Source: Agrobacterium pusense (GTDB taxonomy: Bacteria; Pseudomonadota; Alphaproteobacteria; Rhizobiales; Rhizobiaceae). From it: a DNA stretch of 64,000 nt. The stretch lies in the NCBI RefSeq assembly GCF_900102105.1, contig NZ_FNBB01000003.1:558001-622000 (forward strand), in the 5' to 3' direction. Shown one piece after another: positions 1 to 9,085 of this stretch (positions are counted from its first letter, which is position 1; each line of letters starts with the position of its first letter). The position numbers and the translations under genes are program-made. The notes under the pieces were generated by a model, which was not told the DNA's origin, did not search any database, and saw only the letters and a list, made by a program, of their open reading frames with translations.

Positions 1-444
1 GAAGGTGACGTCGATATCCTGGTCGCCACCGTTGGTACGGGCGGCACCGTGTCCGGTGCCGGGCGCTTCCTGAAGGCGCAAAAACCGGAGATAAGGATCG
101 TTGTTGCCGAGCCGACACCGCAGTCCGTTCCATCCCCCGAAAACCCCGACGCTTCCACGATCGAAGGCGTCCACAAGGTGACCGAGGTGGAGGAAGGGAC
201 CTTGCCGGAGACCTACGACAAGAGCGTCGTGGATGAAGTCATTGCCGTTACCACCGAAGAGGCGCGGCGGGCAGCGCTTGCGGTGGCCAGAGAGGAGGGC
301 TTCCTTGTGGGAACCTCATCCGGTGCAGCCATCTTTGCCGCGATCGAGCTTTCCCGCCGCGGGGAAAACAACGGCAAGACGATTGCGGTCGTGTTTCCGG
401 ATAGTGGCGAGCGCTATCTTTCGCTTTTTGATGCCCCTGACTGA
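1..444 (+). CDS. cysK: Cysteine synthase family protein, C-terminal part (5' end outside window)
   Basis: This is the last 147 codons of a fold-type II PLP enzyme that makes cysteine from O-acetylserine and sulfide in the cytoplasm. The reading frame is open from base 1 and ends at TGA 442-444. Seen: the glycine-rich PLP-phosphate loop (GTGGTVSG, about residues 12-19 of the fragment), the GTSSGAA segment near the PLP pyridine nitrogen, and a PDSGERYLS tail typical of CysK/CysM. The catalytic lysine lies in the missing N-terminal part. A cystathionine beta-synthase-like enzyme is possible, because the family shares these motifs; the tail favours cysteine synthase. Confidence 0.85.
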   Translation, partial: EGDVDILVATVGTGGTVSGAGRFLKAQKPEIRIVVAEPTPQSVPSPENPDASTIEGVHKVTEVEEGTLPETYDKSVVDEVIAVTTEEARRAALAVAREEGFLVGTSSGAAIFAAIELSRRGENNGKTIAVVFPDSGERYLSLFDAPD

Positions 445-725
445 AAAGTCTGCTCGCATGGTTCGCGGCCCCGGAGAAGTTTGAACTGTGCCCGTGAATG
501 ACCATGTCGGCGAAATCATTGCCCTCTGACGCCGGATGTGGAGCGAACACAAGACCGTCAGCCGCTGATGCTTGAAAAGAGCGCAGGCCGTTATTGAAGC
601 GGCCTTGAATGTCCCATTTTCAAACGCTACATTCCATCGGTCCGCAGCAACAACAGGATGGTCGACAATGGATTTCAACCCGATAGCAACGCCACTTTGC
701 CTTGCCATGCGGGAAAACCTTGTCC
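445..725. other. Intergenic region, no gene seen
   Basis: This is 281 bases between the cysteine synthase gene and the ABC-F gene. The short open frames here lack a ribosome site and family features. A small inverted repeat (GGCCG, 9-base spacer, CGGCC) at about 586-604 could be a weak transcription stop, but no T-run follows it. The ABC-F promoter should lie in the second half. Confidence 0.4.
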
Positions 726-2321
726 ATGACCCACTTTATCACACTCTCCAATCTGTCCTGGTTCACCCCTGACGGTCGTTCGCTTTTCACCAATCTGAAT
801 ATTGTATTCGGCCCGGAGCGTATCGGGCTTGTCGGTCGTAACGGCGCCGGCAAGACGACGCTCTTGAAGCTGATCGCCGGCGAATTGACACCATCTTCGG
901 GTTCTGTCTCTGCACCGTCGGGTATCCACATCCTGCGTCAAAGCGTCCAGGTGGCCGAAGATGAGACGATTGCCGATCTCTTTGGCGCGCGTGATGCGCT
1001 CGCTGTGCTTGAACGGGCGCAGGCGGGTGGCGCGACGTTGGAGGAACTGGCCGATATCGATTGGATGCTTGAGACGAATATCGAGGCGGCACTCGCGCGC
1101 TTCGGCCTGTCCATGCCCGCGACGACACTGCTCGCCCGACTCTCTGGCGGGCAGCGCACCCGTGCAGCGCTTGCCGCTCAAATCTATCATGCACCGGAGT
1201 TCCTGATCCTCGACGAACCCACGAACAACCTCGACCGTGACGGTCGGACTGCAGTGATCGAACTTGTGAGCGGCTGGCGTCACGGCGCAATCATTGTCAG
1301 CCATGATCGTGAATTGCTCGAAACGGTCGACAGCATTGCTGAACTGACATCGCTCGGTATCAGCCGTTATGGCGGAAACTGGAACCACTACAGCGATCGC
1401 AAGGCACTGGAGCTTGACAATGCCAGGCATGAACTGGCCGAGGCCGAGAAGCGGCTCAGCGCCGTCGAGCGCAAGGCGCAGGAGACGGCCGAGCGGCAGG
1501 CTCGTCGCGATGGTGCAGGCAAAAGGAAGGCGGCGGAAGGAGGAATACCGAGAATTTCGGCCGGAGGGCGCGCCATGCGGGCGGAGCAGACAAGCGGTGA
1601 CAACGCCGCCACGGCGCGCCGAATGACGGGGGAGGCCAAGGCAGACGTCGCAGAGGCGCGAGGGCGCATTGAGGTGCTTGAACCATTCATGCTGTCCATA
1701 CCGTCCACCGGACTGGTGGCGTCAAAGACGGTTCTGCGGCTGGAAGACGTAACTGCGGGTTACGAACGCAATGCGCCTGTCCTGTCCGATCTGTCGCTTG
1801 CGATTACAGGTCCGGAACGGATTGCGGTGGCGGGGCCGAACGGTTCGGGAAAGACGACGCTGCTTTCCGTCATCACCGGGTCTCTCGCGCCATTTTCTGG
1901 ATCGGTCCGAGTTGAGGTTGGTTGCGCGTTGCTGGACCAGAAGGTCAGCTTGCTGCGACCCGGGCTATCCGTCCGGGACAATTTCATGCGTCTCAACCCG
2001 CGGTCCAGTGATAACGCCTGCCGGGCCGCTCTTGCCCGCTTCCTGTTTCGCGGCGACGCCGGTTTGCAGGATGTGCGGCATCTGTCTGGCGGCCAGATGC
2101 TGCGCGCCGGCCTTGCCTGCGTCCTTGGCAACCAGAAGCCGCCGCAGCTTCTCATACTCGATGAACCGACCAATCACCTCGATCTTGATTCCGTCGCGAT
2201 CGTGGAGGCCGGCCTGAAAGCGTATGACGGCGCAATTCTGGTCGTCAGCCACGACGAGGCATTTCTGGAGGGGATCGGCGTGTCCCGGCGGTTTGAGCTT
2301 CATGGACGCCGTCAAACATGA
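726..2321 (+). CDS. ABC-F family ATP-binding protein
   Basis: A 531-residue soluble protein with two ABC ATPase domains and no membrane segment, as in the ABC-F family (Uup/EttA/antibiotic-protection proteins), which act on the ribosome. Domain 1: Walker A GRNGAGKTT (about 37-45), signature LSGGQRTR, Walker B LILDEPTNNLD. Domain 2: Walker A GPNGSGKTT, signature LSGGQMLR, Walker B LILDEPTNHLD. A charged, Arg/Ala/Glu-rich linker joins them. The ATG at 726 was preferred to an in-frame ATG at 702 because it directly precedes the conserved ITLSNLSW start of domain 1 and has GGGAAA upstream. The exact substrate or ribosomal role cannot be read from sequence. Confidence 0.85.
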   Translation: MTHFITLSNLSWFTPDGRSLFTNLNIVFGPERIGLVGRNGAGKTTLLKLIAGELTPSSGSVSAPSGIHILRQSVQVAEDETIADLFGARDALAVLERAQAGGATLEELADIDWMLETNIEAALARFGLSMPATTLLARLSGGQRTRAALAAQIYHAPEFLILDEPTNNLDRDGRTAVIELVSGWRHGAIIVSHDRELLETVDSIAELTSLGISRYGGNWNHYSDRKALELDNARHELAEAEKRLSAVERKAQETAERQARRDGAGKRKAAEGGIPRISAGGRAMRAEQTSGDNAATARRMTGEAKADVAEARGRIEVLEPFMLSIPSTGLVASKTVLRLEDVTAGYERNAPVLSDLSLAITGPERIAVAGPNGSGKTTLLSVITGSLAPFSGSVRVEVGCALLDQKVSLLRPGLSVRDNFMRLNPRSSDNACRAALARFLFRGDAGLQDVRHLSGGQMLRAGLACVLGNQKPPQLLILDEPTNHLDLDSVAIVEAGLKAYDGAILVVSHDEAFLEGIGVSRRFELHGRRQT

Positions 2322-2326
2322 GCAAC

Positions 2327-2350
2327 GCCGCGCATTTTAGCGCGGCATTT
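2327..2350 (+). terminator. Hairpin terminator after the ABC-F gene
   Basis: A perfect 7-bp stem (GCCGCGC / GCGCGGC) with a 6-base loop begins six bases after the ABC-F stop and is followed by ATTT. It separates convergent genes. Confidence 0.6.
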
Positions 2351-2477
2351 GGTCATTCGAGAAGCCAGCTCGACGGCCTGAAGAACGTCCTGAGGCTCTC
2401 TGTGCAGGCGATTGACGGCAGCACGCATCTTGATTTCCTACTTCGAAACGGAGGCCACCCGCCACTGCGATTCAGCG

Positions 2478-3233
2478 TTAAACCTGTGCCTGGCCGCCGT
2501 CCGCGAAGAGCTCGGCGCCGTTGACGAAGCTCGCATCATCGGAGGCGAGGAAAAGCGTCGCCTTGGCGATTTCCTCGGCTTCGCCGACGCGACCGAGAGG
2601 GATGCGAGAGGCGAGATAGTCGAGCAGGCCCTGCTGCTGTTCCTTGTCGTCGCCTGCAAGTTCGACGAGGCCTGGTGTGCGCGTGGCGCCGGGCGAGATG
2701 ACGTTGACGCGGATGCCCGTGCCCTTGAGGTCGAGAGCCCAGGAACGCGCCAGGTTGCGCACCGCGGCCTTGGAAGCGGAATAGACGGAAAAGGCAGCCG
2801 TGCCTTCGGTGCCGGCAGTCGAACCCGTCAGCACGATGGACGAGCCCTTGCCCATCAGCGGAAGTGCCGCCTGCACGGTCAGGATCACAGCTTTCACGTT
2901 GCGGCCAAAGGTGTCGTCAATCTGCTCCTCCGTGATCTGGCCGAGCGGCAGCATGGTGCCGCCACCGGCATTGACGATGAGGGCGTCAAGGCGGCCCTGT
3001 TCCGCCTTCACCTGGGCGAACAGCTTGTCGAGGTCCGCGTTGCTCGAGGAGTCCGCCTGTACGCCGACCGCGCCCTGTCCTATTTCTGCCACCGCCTTGT
3101 CCAGAGCGGCCTTGCGGCGGCCTGTGATATAGACGCGTGCGCCTTCGGCAGCGAACAACTTGGCCGTCGAAAGACCGATGCCGCTGGTTGCTCCGGTGAT
3201 GACGGCGATCTTGTTTTGAAGCCTGTTGGCCAT
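2478..3233 (-). CDS. SDR family NAD(P)-dependent oxidoreductase
   Basis: A 251-residue classical short-chain dehydrogenase. Seen: the Rossmann motif TGATSGIG (about 14-21), NAG motif (NAGGG), the serine of LTGSTAG, the YSASK catalytic Tyr/Lys, and SPGATRTPG after it; the C-terminal [18 protein letters not shown] segment is family-typical. The start ATG has AGGAGAG eight bases upstream. A LysR gene lies upstream on the same strand, separated by 169 bases, and may control it. The substrate is unknown: SDRs of this length reduce many ketones, sugars and quinones. Confidence 0.85.
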   Translation of the reverse strand: MANRLQNKIAVITGATSGIGLSTAKLFAAEGARVYITGRRKAALDKAVAEIGQGAVGVQADSSSNADLDKLFAQVKAEQGRLDALIVNAGGGTMLPLGQITEEQIDDTFGRNVKAVILTVQAALPLMGKGSSIVLTGSTAGTEGTAAFSVYSASKAAVRNLARSWALDLKGTGIRVNVISPGATRTPGLVELAGDDKEQQQGLLDYLASRIPLGRVGEAEEIAKATLFLASDDASFVNGAELFADGGQAQV

Positions 3234-3402
3234 GTTAACTCTCCTGATGCTTGGGCGCGCGAAATGGTTCAGCCCGAATGCACGGCCTGTTGAAGTTCTG
3301 AATTTGCTCGGGATGTGGCGCTGGCCATTGGCCTCGTCACCGTCCGATGAGGAGAAGTTAGTTCGTCAGCCCGGTGGAGAGAAGCCGCTCAGGATGGAGA
3401 CA

Positions 3403-4344
3403 TTATCCATCTGGATGGATAGTCGTCTTCGTCACATCGCGCCGTGCGTCGACCGCTTCGAACACCTTCGCTGTCCATTCCGTGAAGGCGCGTAGCCGCG
3501 GATTTGGGAAACGATCAGCGGGATAGACGAGATGAAGGGGATGATTGTCCGGCTTCCAGTCGGGCAGAAGTTCAACCAGCGCCCCGCTCTTGAAATGGGG
3601 CCGCGCGAGAAATCCGAAGCTTTGGCCAATTCCCAGTCCCGACAGCAGCGCGTTTAGATGCGCGGTACTCTCGTTGACGGAAACGCCGCCAGAGGCCGGG
3701 AGATACTCGCTTCGCTCTTCGCCGCGCTGAAAACGCAATGGAAATCTCTTTCCAGATGACGCGGAGAAGTAGGAGACGATCCGATGCTTCTCGATATCGT
3801 CAGGTCGCTCCGGCAACTGCAGACCAGCCAGATAGGTGGGCGATGCGCAAATGACGTAGTCCAGCTCGCACAGCTTCCGCGCCTTCATTGATGAGTCACC
3901 CAGCGCCCCGCCGCGAATGACGCAATCGATACCCTCACTGACGAGATCGGCGGGGCGATCGCTGACACCGAGCATGAGATCGATTTCTGGATAATGGCGC
4001 TGAAAATCCGAAAGTGCCGGGATGAGGATCTGGTTTGCCAGCACAGATCCGATGTCGACGCGCAGCTTTCCTTTGGGTGTGCTGCGGGAGCCGGCAATAG
4101 TGCCGTCCATGTCATCGAGATCGGCGAGGAGCTTCAGCGCGCGTTCGTGATAAGCGACGCCCTCCGTGGTCATCGTGACCGACCGCGTGGTGCGCTCCAC
4201 GAGCTTTGTTTTGAGATGTGCCTCGAGATCCTGCACCAGCTTGCTGACTGAGGACCGAGGAAGGTTCAGCATATCCGCCGCCTTGGCGAAGGACCCGGCT
4301 TCGGCGACGCGGACAAATGTTCGAATGGCGAGTATCTGATCCAA
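3403..4344 (-). CDS. LysR family transcriptional regulator
   Basis: About 313 residues. The N-terminal winged helix-turn-helix is clear (QILAIRTFVRVAEAGSFAKAA...LPRSSVSKLVQDLE), followed by a substrate-binding domain with the RVDIGSVLANQ start typical of the CrgA-like LysR branch. The chosen start is TTG (LDQILAIRTF), because family members begin one or two residues before this motif; the frame is open further upstream to 4464, so a longer N-terminus cannot be excluded. It probably controls the SDR gene just downstream on the same strand; a regulator transcribed codirectionally rather than divergently is less usual for the family. Confidence 0.8.
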   Translation of the reverse strand: MDQILAIRTFVRVAEAGSFAKAADMLNLPRSSVSKLVQDLEAHLKTKLVERTTRSVTMTTEGVAYHERALKLLADLDDMDGTIAGSRSTPKGKLRVDIGSVLANQILIPALSDFQRHYPEIDLMLGVSDRPADLVSEGIDCVIRGGALGDSSMKARKLCELDYVICASPTYLAGLQLPERPDDIEKHRIVSYFSASSGKRFPLRFQRGEERSEYLPASGGVSVNESTAHLNALLSGLGIGQSFGFLARPHFKSGALVELLPDWKPDNHPLHLVYPADRFPNPRLRAFTEWTAKVFEAVDARRDVTKTTIHPDG

Positions 4345-4478
4345 GAGAGGCCCAACAAGCAGGTGGAGATAATCTACATCTACACATGCCCGGCGAGCCC
4401 TGCCATGCAGGTTCTTGCGAAAGGTGGATAAATCTGCGCCATACGACGATATCCGAACGTTCATTCACGAACACAGGC

Positions 4479-4510
4479 AAAACGCCGCGTGTCCTTTCGG
4501 GCACGCGGCG
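4479..4510 (-). terminator. Rho-independent terminator after phoX
   Basis: A 9-bp perfect stem (CGCCGCGTG / CACGCGGCG, 4483-4491 and 4502-4510) with a 10-base loop. Read on the minus strand it is followed by TTTT, about 60 bases after the phoX stop. Confidence 0.7.
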
Positions 4511-4569
4511 ATTTATCGTGAAACCGGATGGCAATTCCCTCGCGATCCGGTTGCGTTCATGCCTGTGCG

Positions 4570-6483
4570 TCAGCCGATCTTCACATTGTCGTCGCGCTTG
4601 ATGGCGATGACGGTCGAGCGGGGCAGCTTGCCTTCGCCGTCCGGGAAGGGGGCGTCGGGGTGCTGGATGCCGACGAAGTGGGTGCGCTTGTCGGCGGACC
4701 AGGTCTGGCCGGTGACTTCGGAACCCTTCGGCGCAGTCAGGAAGCGCTCAATGCGGCCAGTGGCCGGGTCGCCCGCCAGCATCTGGTTGTTGCCCTGGCC
4801 GGCGAAGTTGCCTTCATTGGTGTCCTCGCCATCGGTCTGGATCCAGAGCAGGCCGGTCGAGTCGAACATCATGCCGTCAGGCGAATTGAACATGTTGCCT
4901 TCGTTGATGTTCGGGGAGCCGGCATAGGCGTCCTTGTGGACGGCGGGGTTACCGGCCATGCAGAACAGGTCCCACTTGAACTTGCCGTCCGCATGGTCGT
5001 CATTTTCCGGATACCAGCGCACGATCTGGCCGTATTCGTTCTTCTCGCGCGGGTTGGCGGCATTGATCGCCATGGCGTCGCCGCCGGCATTGGCGCGCAG
5101 CTTGCCGTCCTTCATTTCGCCGCGGCGGCTGTTGTTGGTCAGCGCGCAATAGGCTTCGATGGCGACGGGGTTGATGGCGACCCATTCCGGGCGGTCCATG
5201 GTCGTCGCGCCCACCTTGGAAGCAGCCTGGCGGGTGAAGACGCAGATTTCGTCGATCTTCATGCCCGTGGTTTCCGGCGTCAGGGCAAGCCACTCGCCGG
5301 CACCGTCATCGGAGAACTTCGCGACGTAAAGCGTGCCTTCGTCCAGCAGCTTGGAGGTGTCGCCGCCCGGGACGTAGATGCCGCTGGAGACGAATTTGTA
5401 GAGGAACTCGCCGCGCTCGTCGTCACCCATGTAAACGACGACACGGCCGTCACGGCCGATCACCACGGCGGCGTTTTCATGCTTGATGCGGCCAAGCGCG
5501 GTGCGCTTGATCGGTGTGGACTTGGCGTCCGAGGGATCGATCTCGACCACGTAACCGGCGCGGCGTGGTTCATTGGGGTTCTTGGCAACGTCGAAACGGG
5601 CGTCGAACTTCTCATAGGCGTAGCGGGTCTCGGCGACGATGCCGTAACGCTTGTAATCGTCAGGCAGCTTGAAGGCGGCGTCGGTGGTGCCGAAATAGCC
5701 GTTGAAGTTCTCTTCGCAGGTGAGGTAGGTGCCCCAGGGCGTGCGGCCTGCGCCGCAATTGTTGAAGGTGCCGAGACAGTCGACACCCTTGGGGTCGGCG
5801 GCGGTCTTGACGAGATCGGAGCCTGCGGCCGGGCCGGAAAGCTTCATCGGCGTGTTGTGGTGGATACGGCGGTTGAAAGGGCTGTCGAGAACGATTTTCC
5901 AGCCGTCCTTGTCTTCCGCGACTTCCATGACGGTGACGCCCTGCATGTTCTGCAGGATCTTCACGTCGTCGGCCGTCTTCGGGTCGCCTTTTTCGGCGTG
6001 CGGCAGGTTGGTTTCCGGGTTCACATATTCATGATTGACGGCGATCAGCTGGTGGTTGCCCACCACGAAGAGTTCCATGCCGTCGGTATTTTCGCCGAAG
6101 ATCTTGTCGGAATTTTCAACGCTGACGCCCTTTGCGGGGTCGAGATCAGGAACGTTGGAGAACAGCGGCTGGCCCCATTTCGCCAGCGGCTTCCAGTTAT
6201 AGCCTTCCGGCACATGGATGGTGTGGTCGGTGGCGGCGGCAACCGGCTTGAAGGGGAAACGGCTGACGGCGGCTTCCTGCGCTTCGGCCGAGGTGCTGCT
6301 CATCAGGTTGCCGAGCGTGCCCATGGCGGCTGCGGCCGAACCGAAGGCGAGCACGCCGCCCAGAAAGCCGCGGCGGGAAATCGCGATTTCGACGACGCGG
6401 TCGAAATCGGTTTCGGTCGGCGGCGGGTTCTGCAGTTCGTCCCACTCGTCCCAGGACAATTTGCTCGTATCGATGTCGGTCAT
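4570..6483 (-). CDS. phoX: PhoX family alkaline phosphatase (DUF839), Tat-exported
   Basis: A 637-residue protein of the PhoX/DUF839 family, calcium- and iron-dependent phosphatases of the periplasm. Seen: a cytoplasmic lead of about 36 residues, then a twin-arginine signal SRRGFLGGVLAFGSAAAA ending near AEA, GNHQLIAVNHEYVNPE, the GTYLTCEENFNGYF segment, and MGDDERGEFLYKF, all characteristic of the family. The start at 6483 has GGAGA about 10 bases upstream; the frame continues open to 6720 but that stretch overlaps the end of the upstream PPTase gene. No convincing Pho box was seen upstream. A hairpin (6536-6552) lies between it and the siderophore operon. Confidence 0.9.
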   Translation of the reverse strand: MTDIDTSKLSWDEWDELQNPPPTETDFDRVVEIAISRRGFLGGVLAFGSAAAAMGTLGNLMSSTSAEAQEAAVSRFPFKPVAAATDHTIHVPEGYNWKPLAKWGQPLFSNVPDLDPAKGVSVENSDKIFGENTDGMELFVVGNHQLIAVNHEYVNPETNLPHAEKGDPKTADDVKILQNMQGVTVMEVAEDKDGWKIVLDSPFNRRIHHNTPMKLSGPAAGSDLVKTAADPKGVDCLGTFNNCGAGRTPWGTYLTCEENFNGYFGTTDAAFKLPDDYKRYGIVAETRYAYEKFDARFDVAKNPNEPRRAGYVVEIDPSDAKSTPIKRTALGRIKHENAAVVIGRDGRVVVYMGDDERGEFLYKFVSSGIYVPGGDTSKLLDEGTLYVAKFSDDGAGEWLALTPETTGMKIDEICVFTRQAASKVGATTMDRPEWVAINPVAIEAYCALTNNSRRGEMKDGKLRANAGGDAMAINAANPREKNEYGQIVRWYPENDDHADGKFKWDLFCMAGNPAVHKDAYAGSPNINEGNMFNSPDGMMFDSTGLLWIQTDGEDTNEGNFAGQGNNQMLAGDPATGRIERFLTAPKGSEVTGQTWSADKRTHFVGIQHPDAPFPDGEGKLPRSTVIAIKRDDNVKIG

Positions 6484-6611
6484 ATCGTGTCTCCACCGTT
6501 CAATGTTTGGAATCATTCCACAGGCTGCGTACCTTCCGAGTGTTTCACTCGGATGACGGGAAGACAGGTTTAAAATATGATTGTCGCGGTTATGAATCTG
6601 CTGTTTTTCCC

Positions 6612-7325
6612 TCAATGCGGGATGAGCACGCGGGTGAGAAGCTGGCCCTCGAAGCGGCAGAAACGGAAAGGAACCTCCGTTCCGCTCCGCCATTCCTCGC
6701 TGAGTTCGGCCGTCAGGCACAAGGATCCCGAGCCATTTGCGTCCAGGCGGGATAATTCGGCCGCCTCGAAAAAGAACAGCTTTTCCACCACGGGGTACAG
6801 CGCCTTGAACAGGCTTTCCTTGGCCGAGAAAATCAAGCCGGTGATGAAGGGATCGATAATGTTGCCGAGGTTGTAGCGCTCATTTGCGGTCAGGAGTTGT
6901 GGGGCGATATCGCGGGCCTCCTCTTCTGTCAGCATTTTTTCGATATCGACGCCGATACCGCGAAACCGTCGACAGCAGCCGACAAGCGCAATCGCCGTAC
7001 CCTCGCTGTGGGAAATTGCGCCTATCACCCCTTCGGGCCAGATAGGCGCACGGTCCTCGCCCATACCGGGAAAGATGGAACGGCCGGTCAGGCGGCGGAT
7101 GGCTTCCGCAGCGCATCTGCGCCCCGCGATGAATTCCGCCTTGCGTCTTTGCGTGGCGCTTGAAAGCTGCGGCGGCAAGGGAGGGACCTCGCCGCCGCAG
7201 CCCTCATCGGCGCTGAAACGAAGGGTAAGGCAATGGCAGCCGCATATGTCGTCCGGCCAAGGCCAGATGGCCTCGGGTGGATCGCCGGAGATGGCGTCGT
7301 GATCAAACGCCATTACGACGTCCAT
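6612..7325 (-). CDS. entD: 4'-phosphopantetheinyl transferase, EntD-type
   Basis: A 237-residue Sfp/EntD-type enzyme that converts apo carrier proteins to holo form by adding the CoA phosphopantetheine arm. Seen: RRKAEFIAGRRCAAEAI (about 71-87), GAISHSEG, the Mg-binding GIGVDIE, and FSAKESLFKALYP, in the usual order. It is the last gene of the DHB operon, 30 bases after entA, so it probably primes the carrier domains of EntB, the stand-alone ArCP and the synthetase. The ATG at 7325 has AAGGG just upstream; an in-frame TTG at 7340 is a weaker alternative. Confidence 0.88.
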   Translation of the reverse strand: MDVVMAFDHDAISGDPPEAIWPWPDDICGCHCLTLRFSADEGCGGEVPPLPPQLSSATQRRKAEFIAGRRCAAEAIRRLTGRSIFPGMGEDRAPIWPEGVIGAISHSEGTAIALVGCCRRFRGIGVDIEKMLTEEEARDIAPQLLTANERYNLGNIIDPFITGLIFSAKESLFKALYPVVEKLFFFEAAELSRLDANGSGSLCLTAELSEEWRSGTEVPFRFCRFEGQLLTRVLIPH

Positions 7326-7355
7326 GTCCCTTACTCTCAATCCAACGGCTCGAAT

Positions 7356-8111
7356 TCAAGCCGCAAGCGTGGCACCGCCATCAACCACGATCTGCTGCAT
7401 CGTCACGTGCCCGGCCTGATCGGAGGCGAGGAACAGCACGGTATCGGCAATATCGTCCGGCCTTGCGATCTTGCCGAGCGGAATGCCGAGCTTGAACTGC
7501 TCGGGCAGGCCGGCGACCAGCCGGTCCTTGCCGGCAGGATCGCTCAACATGCCGGCAAGCATCGGCGTATCGGTGGAGCCGGGTGAAACGACGTTGCAGC
7601 GCACGCCATAGGGCGCAAGCTCGAGGGCGGCGCAATGGCTGAGGCTGACCAGCGCTGCCTTGGAGGCGCAATAGGCCATCATGCCGATGCGCGGCACGAC
7701 GGCGGCATTGGAGCCGATATTGACGATTGCGCCGCGCCGCTGCCGTTTGAAGGTGGCGCTCCACTGTCTCAGCATATGGAACGGCCCGGCAGCGTTGACA
7801 TCCATGCACGCCTTCCAGTCCGCGGGCGTCAGGCTTTCACTGTCGCCGAGCCGCAATATGCCGGCGGCATTGACGAGAATGTCGAGCCCGCCCCATTCGG
7901 TCTCGATCGCCTTGCAGGCCGTCTCCACCGCCGCCGCATCGGTGATGTCGAGTGCGATCTGGCGGAAGGGCGCTTCCGCCGTTCTGGCCTGGAGGTCGAG
8001 GCCGATGAGATCGGCCCCTTCCTCGATGAAACGTTCGGCGATGCGGCGGCCGATGCCCTGAGCCGTACCCGTTACCAGCACGCGCCGCCCGGTAAATCTC
8101 TGTTGCGTCAT
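7356..8111 (-). CDS. entA: 2,3-dihydro-2,3-dihydroxybenzoate dehydrogenase
   Basis: A 251-residue SDR enzyme that oxidises 2,3-dihydro-DHB to 2,3-dihydroxybenzoate with NAD, the last step of DHB synthesis (called agbA in the Agrobacterium agrobactin literature). Seen: TGTAQGIG, NAAGILRLGD, the NIGSNAA serine, YCASKAAL and SPGSTDTPM; the NAAGILR and MAYCASK strings are characteristic of EntA/DhbA. It starts 13 bases after the entB stop. Position in an entC-E-B-A operon makes the assignment firm rather than a generic SDR. Confidence 0.92.
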   Translation of the reverse strand: MTQQRFTGRRVLVTGTAQGIGRRIAERFIEEGADLIGLDLQARTAEAPFRQIALDITDAAAVETACKAIETEWGGLDILVNAAGILRLGDSESLTPADWKACMDVNAAGPFHMLRQWSATFKRQRRGAIVNIGSNAAVVPRIGMMAYCASKAALVSLSHCAALELAPYGVRCNVVSPGSTDTPMLAGMLSDPAGKDRLVAGLPEQFKLGIPLGKIARPDDIADTVLFLASDQAGHVTMQQIVVDGGATLAA

Positions 8112-8124
8112 CTTTTTTGTCCGC

Positions 8125-8994
8125 TCAGGCCGCGAGCCGCTTTTGGTCGATCAGCGTCCACCAGGCGGAGAGAGTGGGCACACGCGCAAGCTCATCGAAG
8201 CCGACGGTGACGCCGCGTTCCTTCAACTCTCCGGCAAGCTTCATCACCTGCAGGGAATCCAGCCCGTAGAAGATCAGGTTTTCGTCGGGGTCGATATCGC
8301 TCTCATCCTCCACCATCTGCAGGACGCGGGCTTTCAGCCATTCGCTGATATCGTCGCCCTTTCCCGCGCCGACAAGGCTTGCGGCATCGATCACCACGCC
8401 GCAGCGTGTGGCCACATATTGCAGCGCCATGCGATGCTCCGCCTCGGAAAAATCGGCAACGCCATCACCGATCATGAACGGCTGGATGTCCTTCATAAAG
8501 GCTTCCACTGCCGTCATCATGCAGCCTATATGGGCATAAACGCCGCCGACGATGATCTGATCACGGTTCCAGCCCTTCATACGTTCGGCAAGGTCGGAGC
8601 GCTGGAAAGCGCTGTAGCGCCATTTGGTCAGCACCACGTCGTCAGGCGTGGGGGCGAGCTTGTCCACCACCTTCTGCAGTTCGGGATCAACGACGGTCAG
8701 ACCCGGTCCCCACATGTCGTTCAGAAGAGCGCGGTCGCCGGGCGGCTGATTATGCGGCTGGGCGGTGTAAATGACAGGGACGCCGTTTTGAACGGCCCAT
8801 GTCTTCACCTTGGCGAGATTGTCGATGAGGGTCGTCATCAGCTTGCCGTCGGCCTCGTAGAACCGCAGGAAGTAACGCTGCATGTCGTGGATGAGGAGGA
8901 CGGCGCGTTTCGCATCGGGCTGCCATTTTGTCTTGTTGGCCGGAAAACTCGCGGCGATCGGCATGGGATAGTCGGAAATGGTGGGGATCGTCAT
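8125..8994 (-). CDS. entB: Isochorismatase with C-terminal aryl carrier domain
   Basis: A 289-residue bifunctional EntB/VibB/DhbB protein. The N-terminal isochorismatase domain (about 1-205) splits isochorismate to 2,3-dihydro-DHB and pyruvate; VLLIHDMQRYF, LTKWRYSAF and GGVYAHIGCMMTA carry the active-site residues. The C-terminal aryl carrier domain (about 212-285) has the phosphopantetheine serine in FYGLDSLQVM (Ser about 247). EntE loads DHB here, and the holo form donates DHB to the condensation enzymes. It begins 91 bases after the entE stop. Confidence 0.93.
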   Translation of the reverse strand: MTIPTISDYPMPIAASFPANKTKWQPDAKRAVLLIHDMQRYFLRFYEADGKLMTTLIDNLAKVKTWAVQNGVPVIYTAQPHNQPPGDRALLNDMWGPGLTVVDPELQKVVDKLAPTPDDVVLTKWRYSAFQRSDLAERMKGWNRDQIIVGGVYAHIGCMMTAVEAFMKDIQPFMIGDGVADFSEAEHRMALQYVATRCGVVIDAASLVGAGKGDDISEWLKARVLQMVEDESDIDPDENLIFYGLDSLQVMKLAGELKERGVTVGFDELARVPTLSAWWTLIDQKRLAA

Positions 8995-9085
8995 GATGAC
9001 CTCGGTTTGTGCGGCACCGGCTGGGCTGGCGCATTTAGGAACATGGGGACGCCATTTTGGCGTCCCTTTCGATGGGTGCGGAATG

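Noticed and set aside
2318..3293. Plus-strand open frames opposite the SDR gene
   Set aside because: Antisense to a complete SDR with a good ribosome site.
4528..6573. Long plus-strand open frame opposite phoX
   Set aside because: It is antisense to phoX, has no family features and its codon pattern mirrors the real gene.
6484..6611. Pho box in front of phoX, and the hairpin at 6536-6552 as a terminator
   Set aside because: No direct repeat with 11-base spacing fits a Pho box; the hairpin (CCGAGTG/CACTCGG) has no T-run, so its role is left open.
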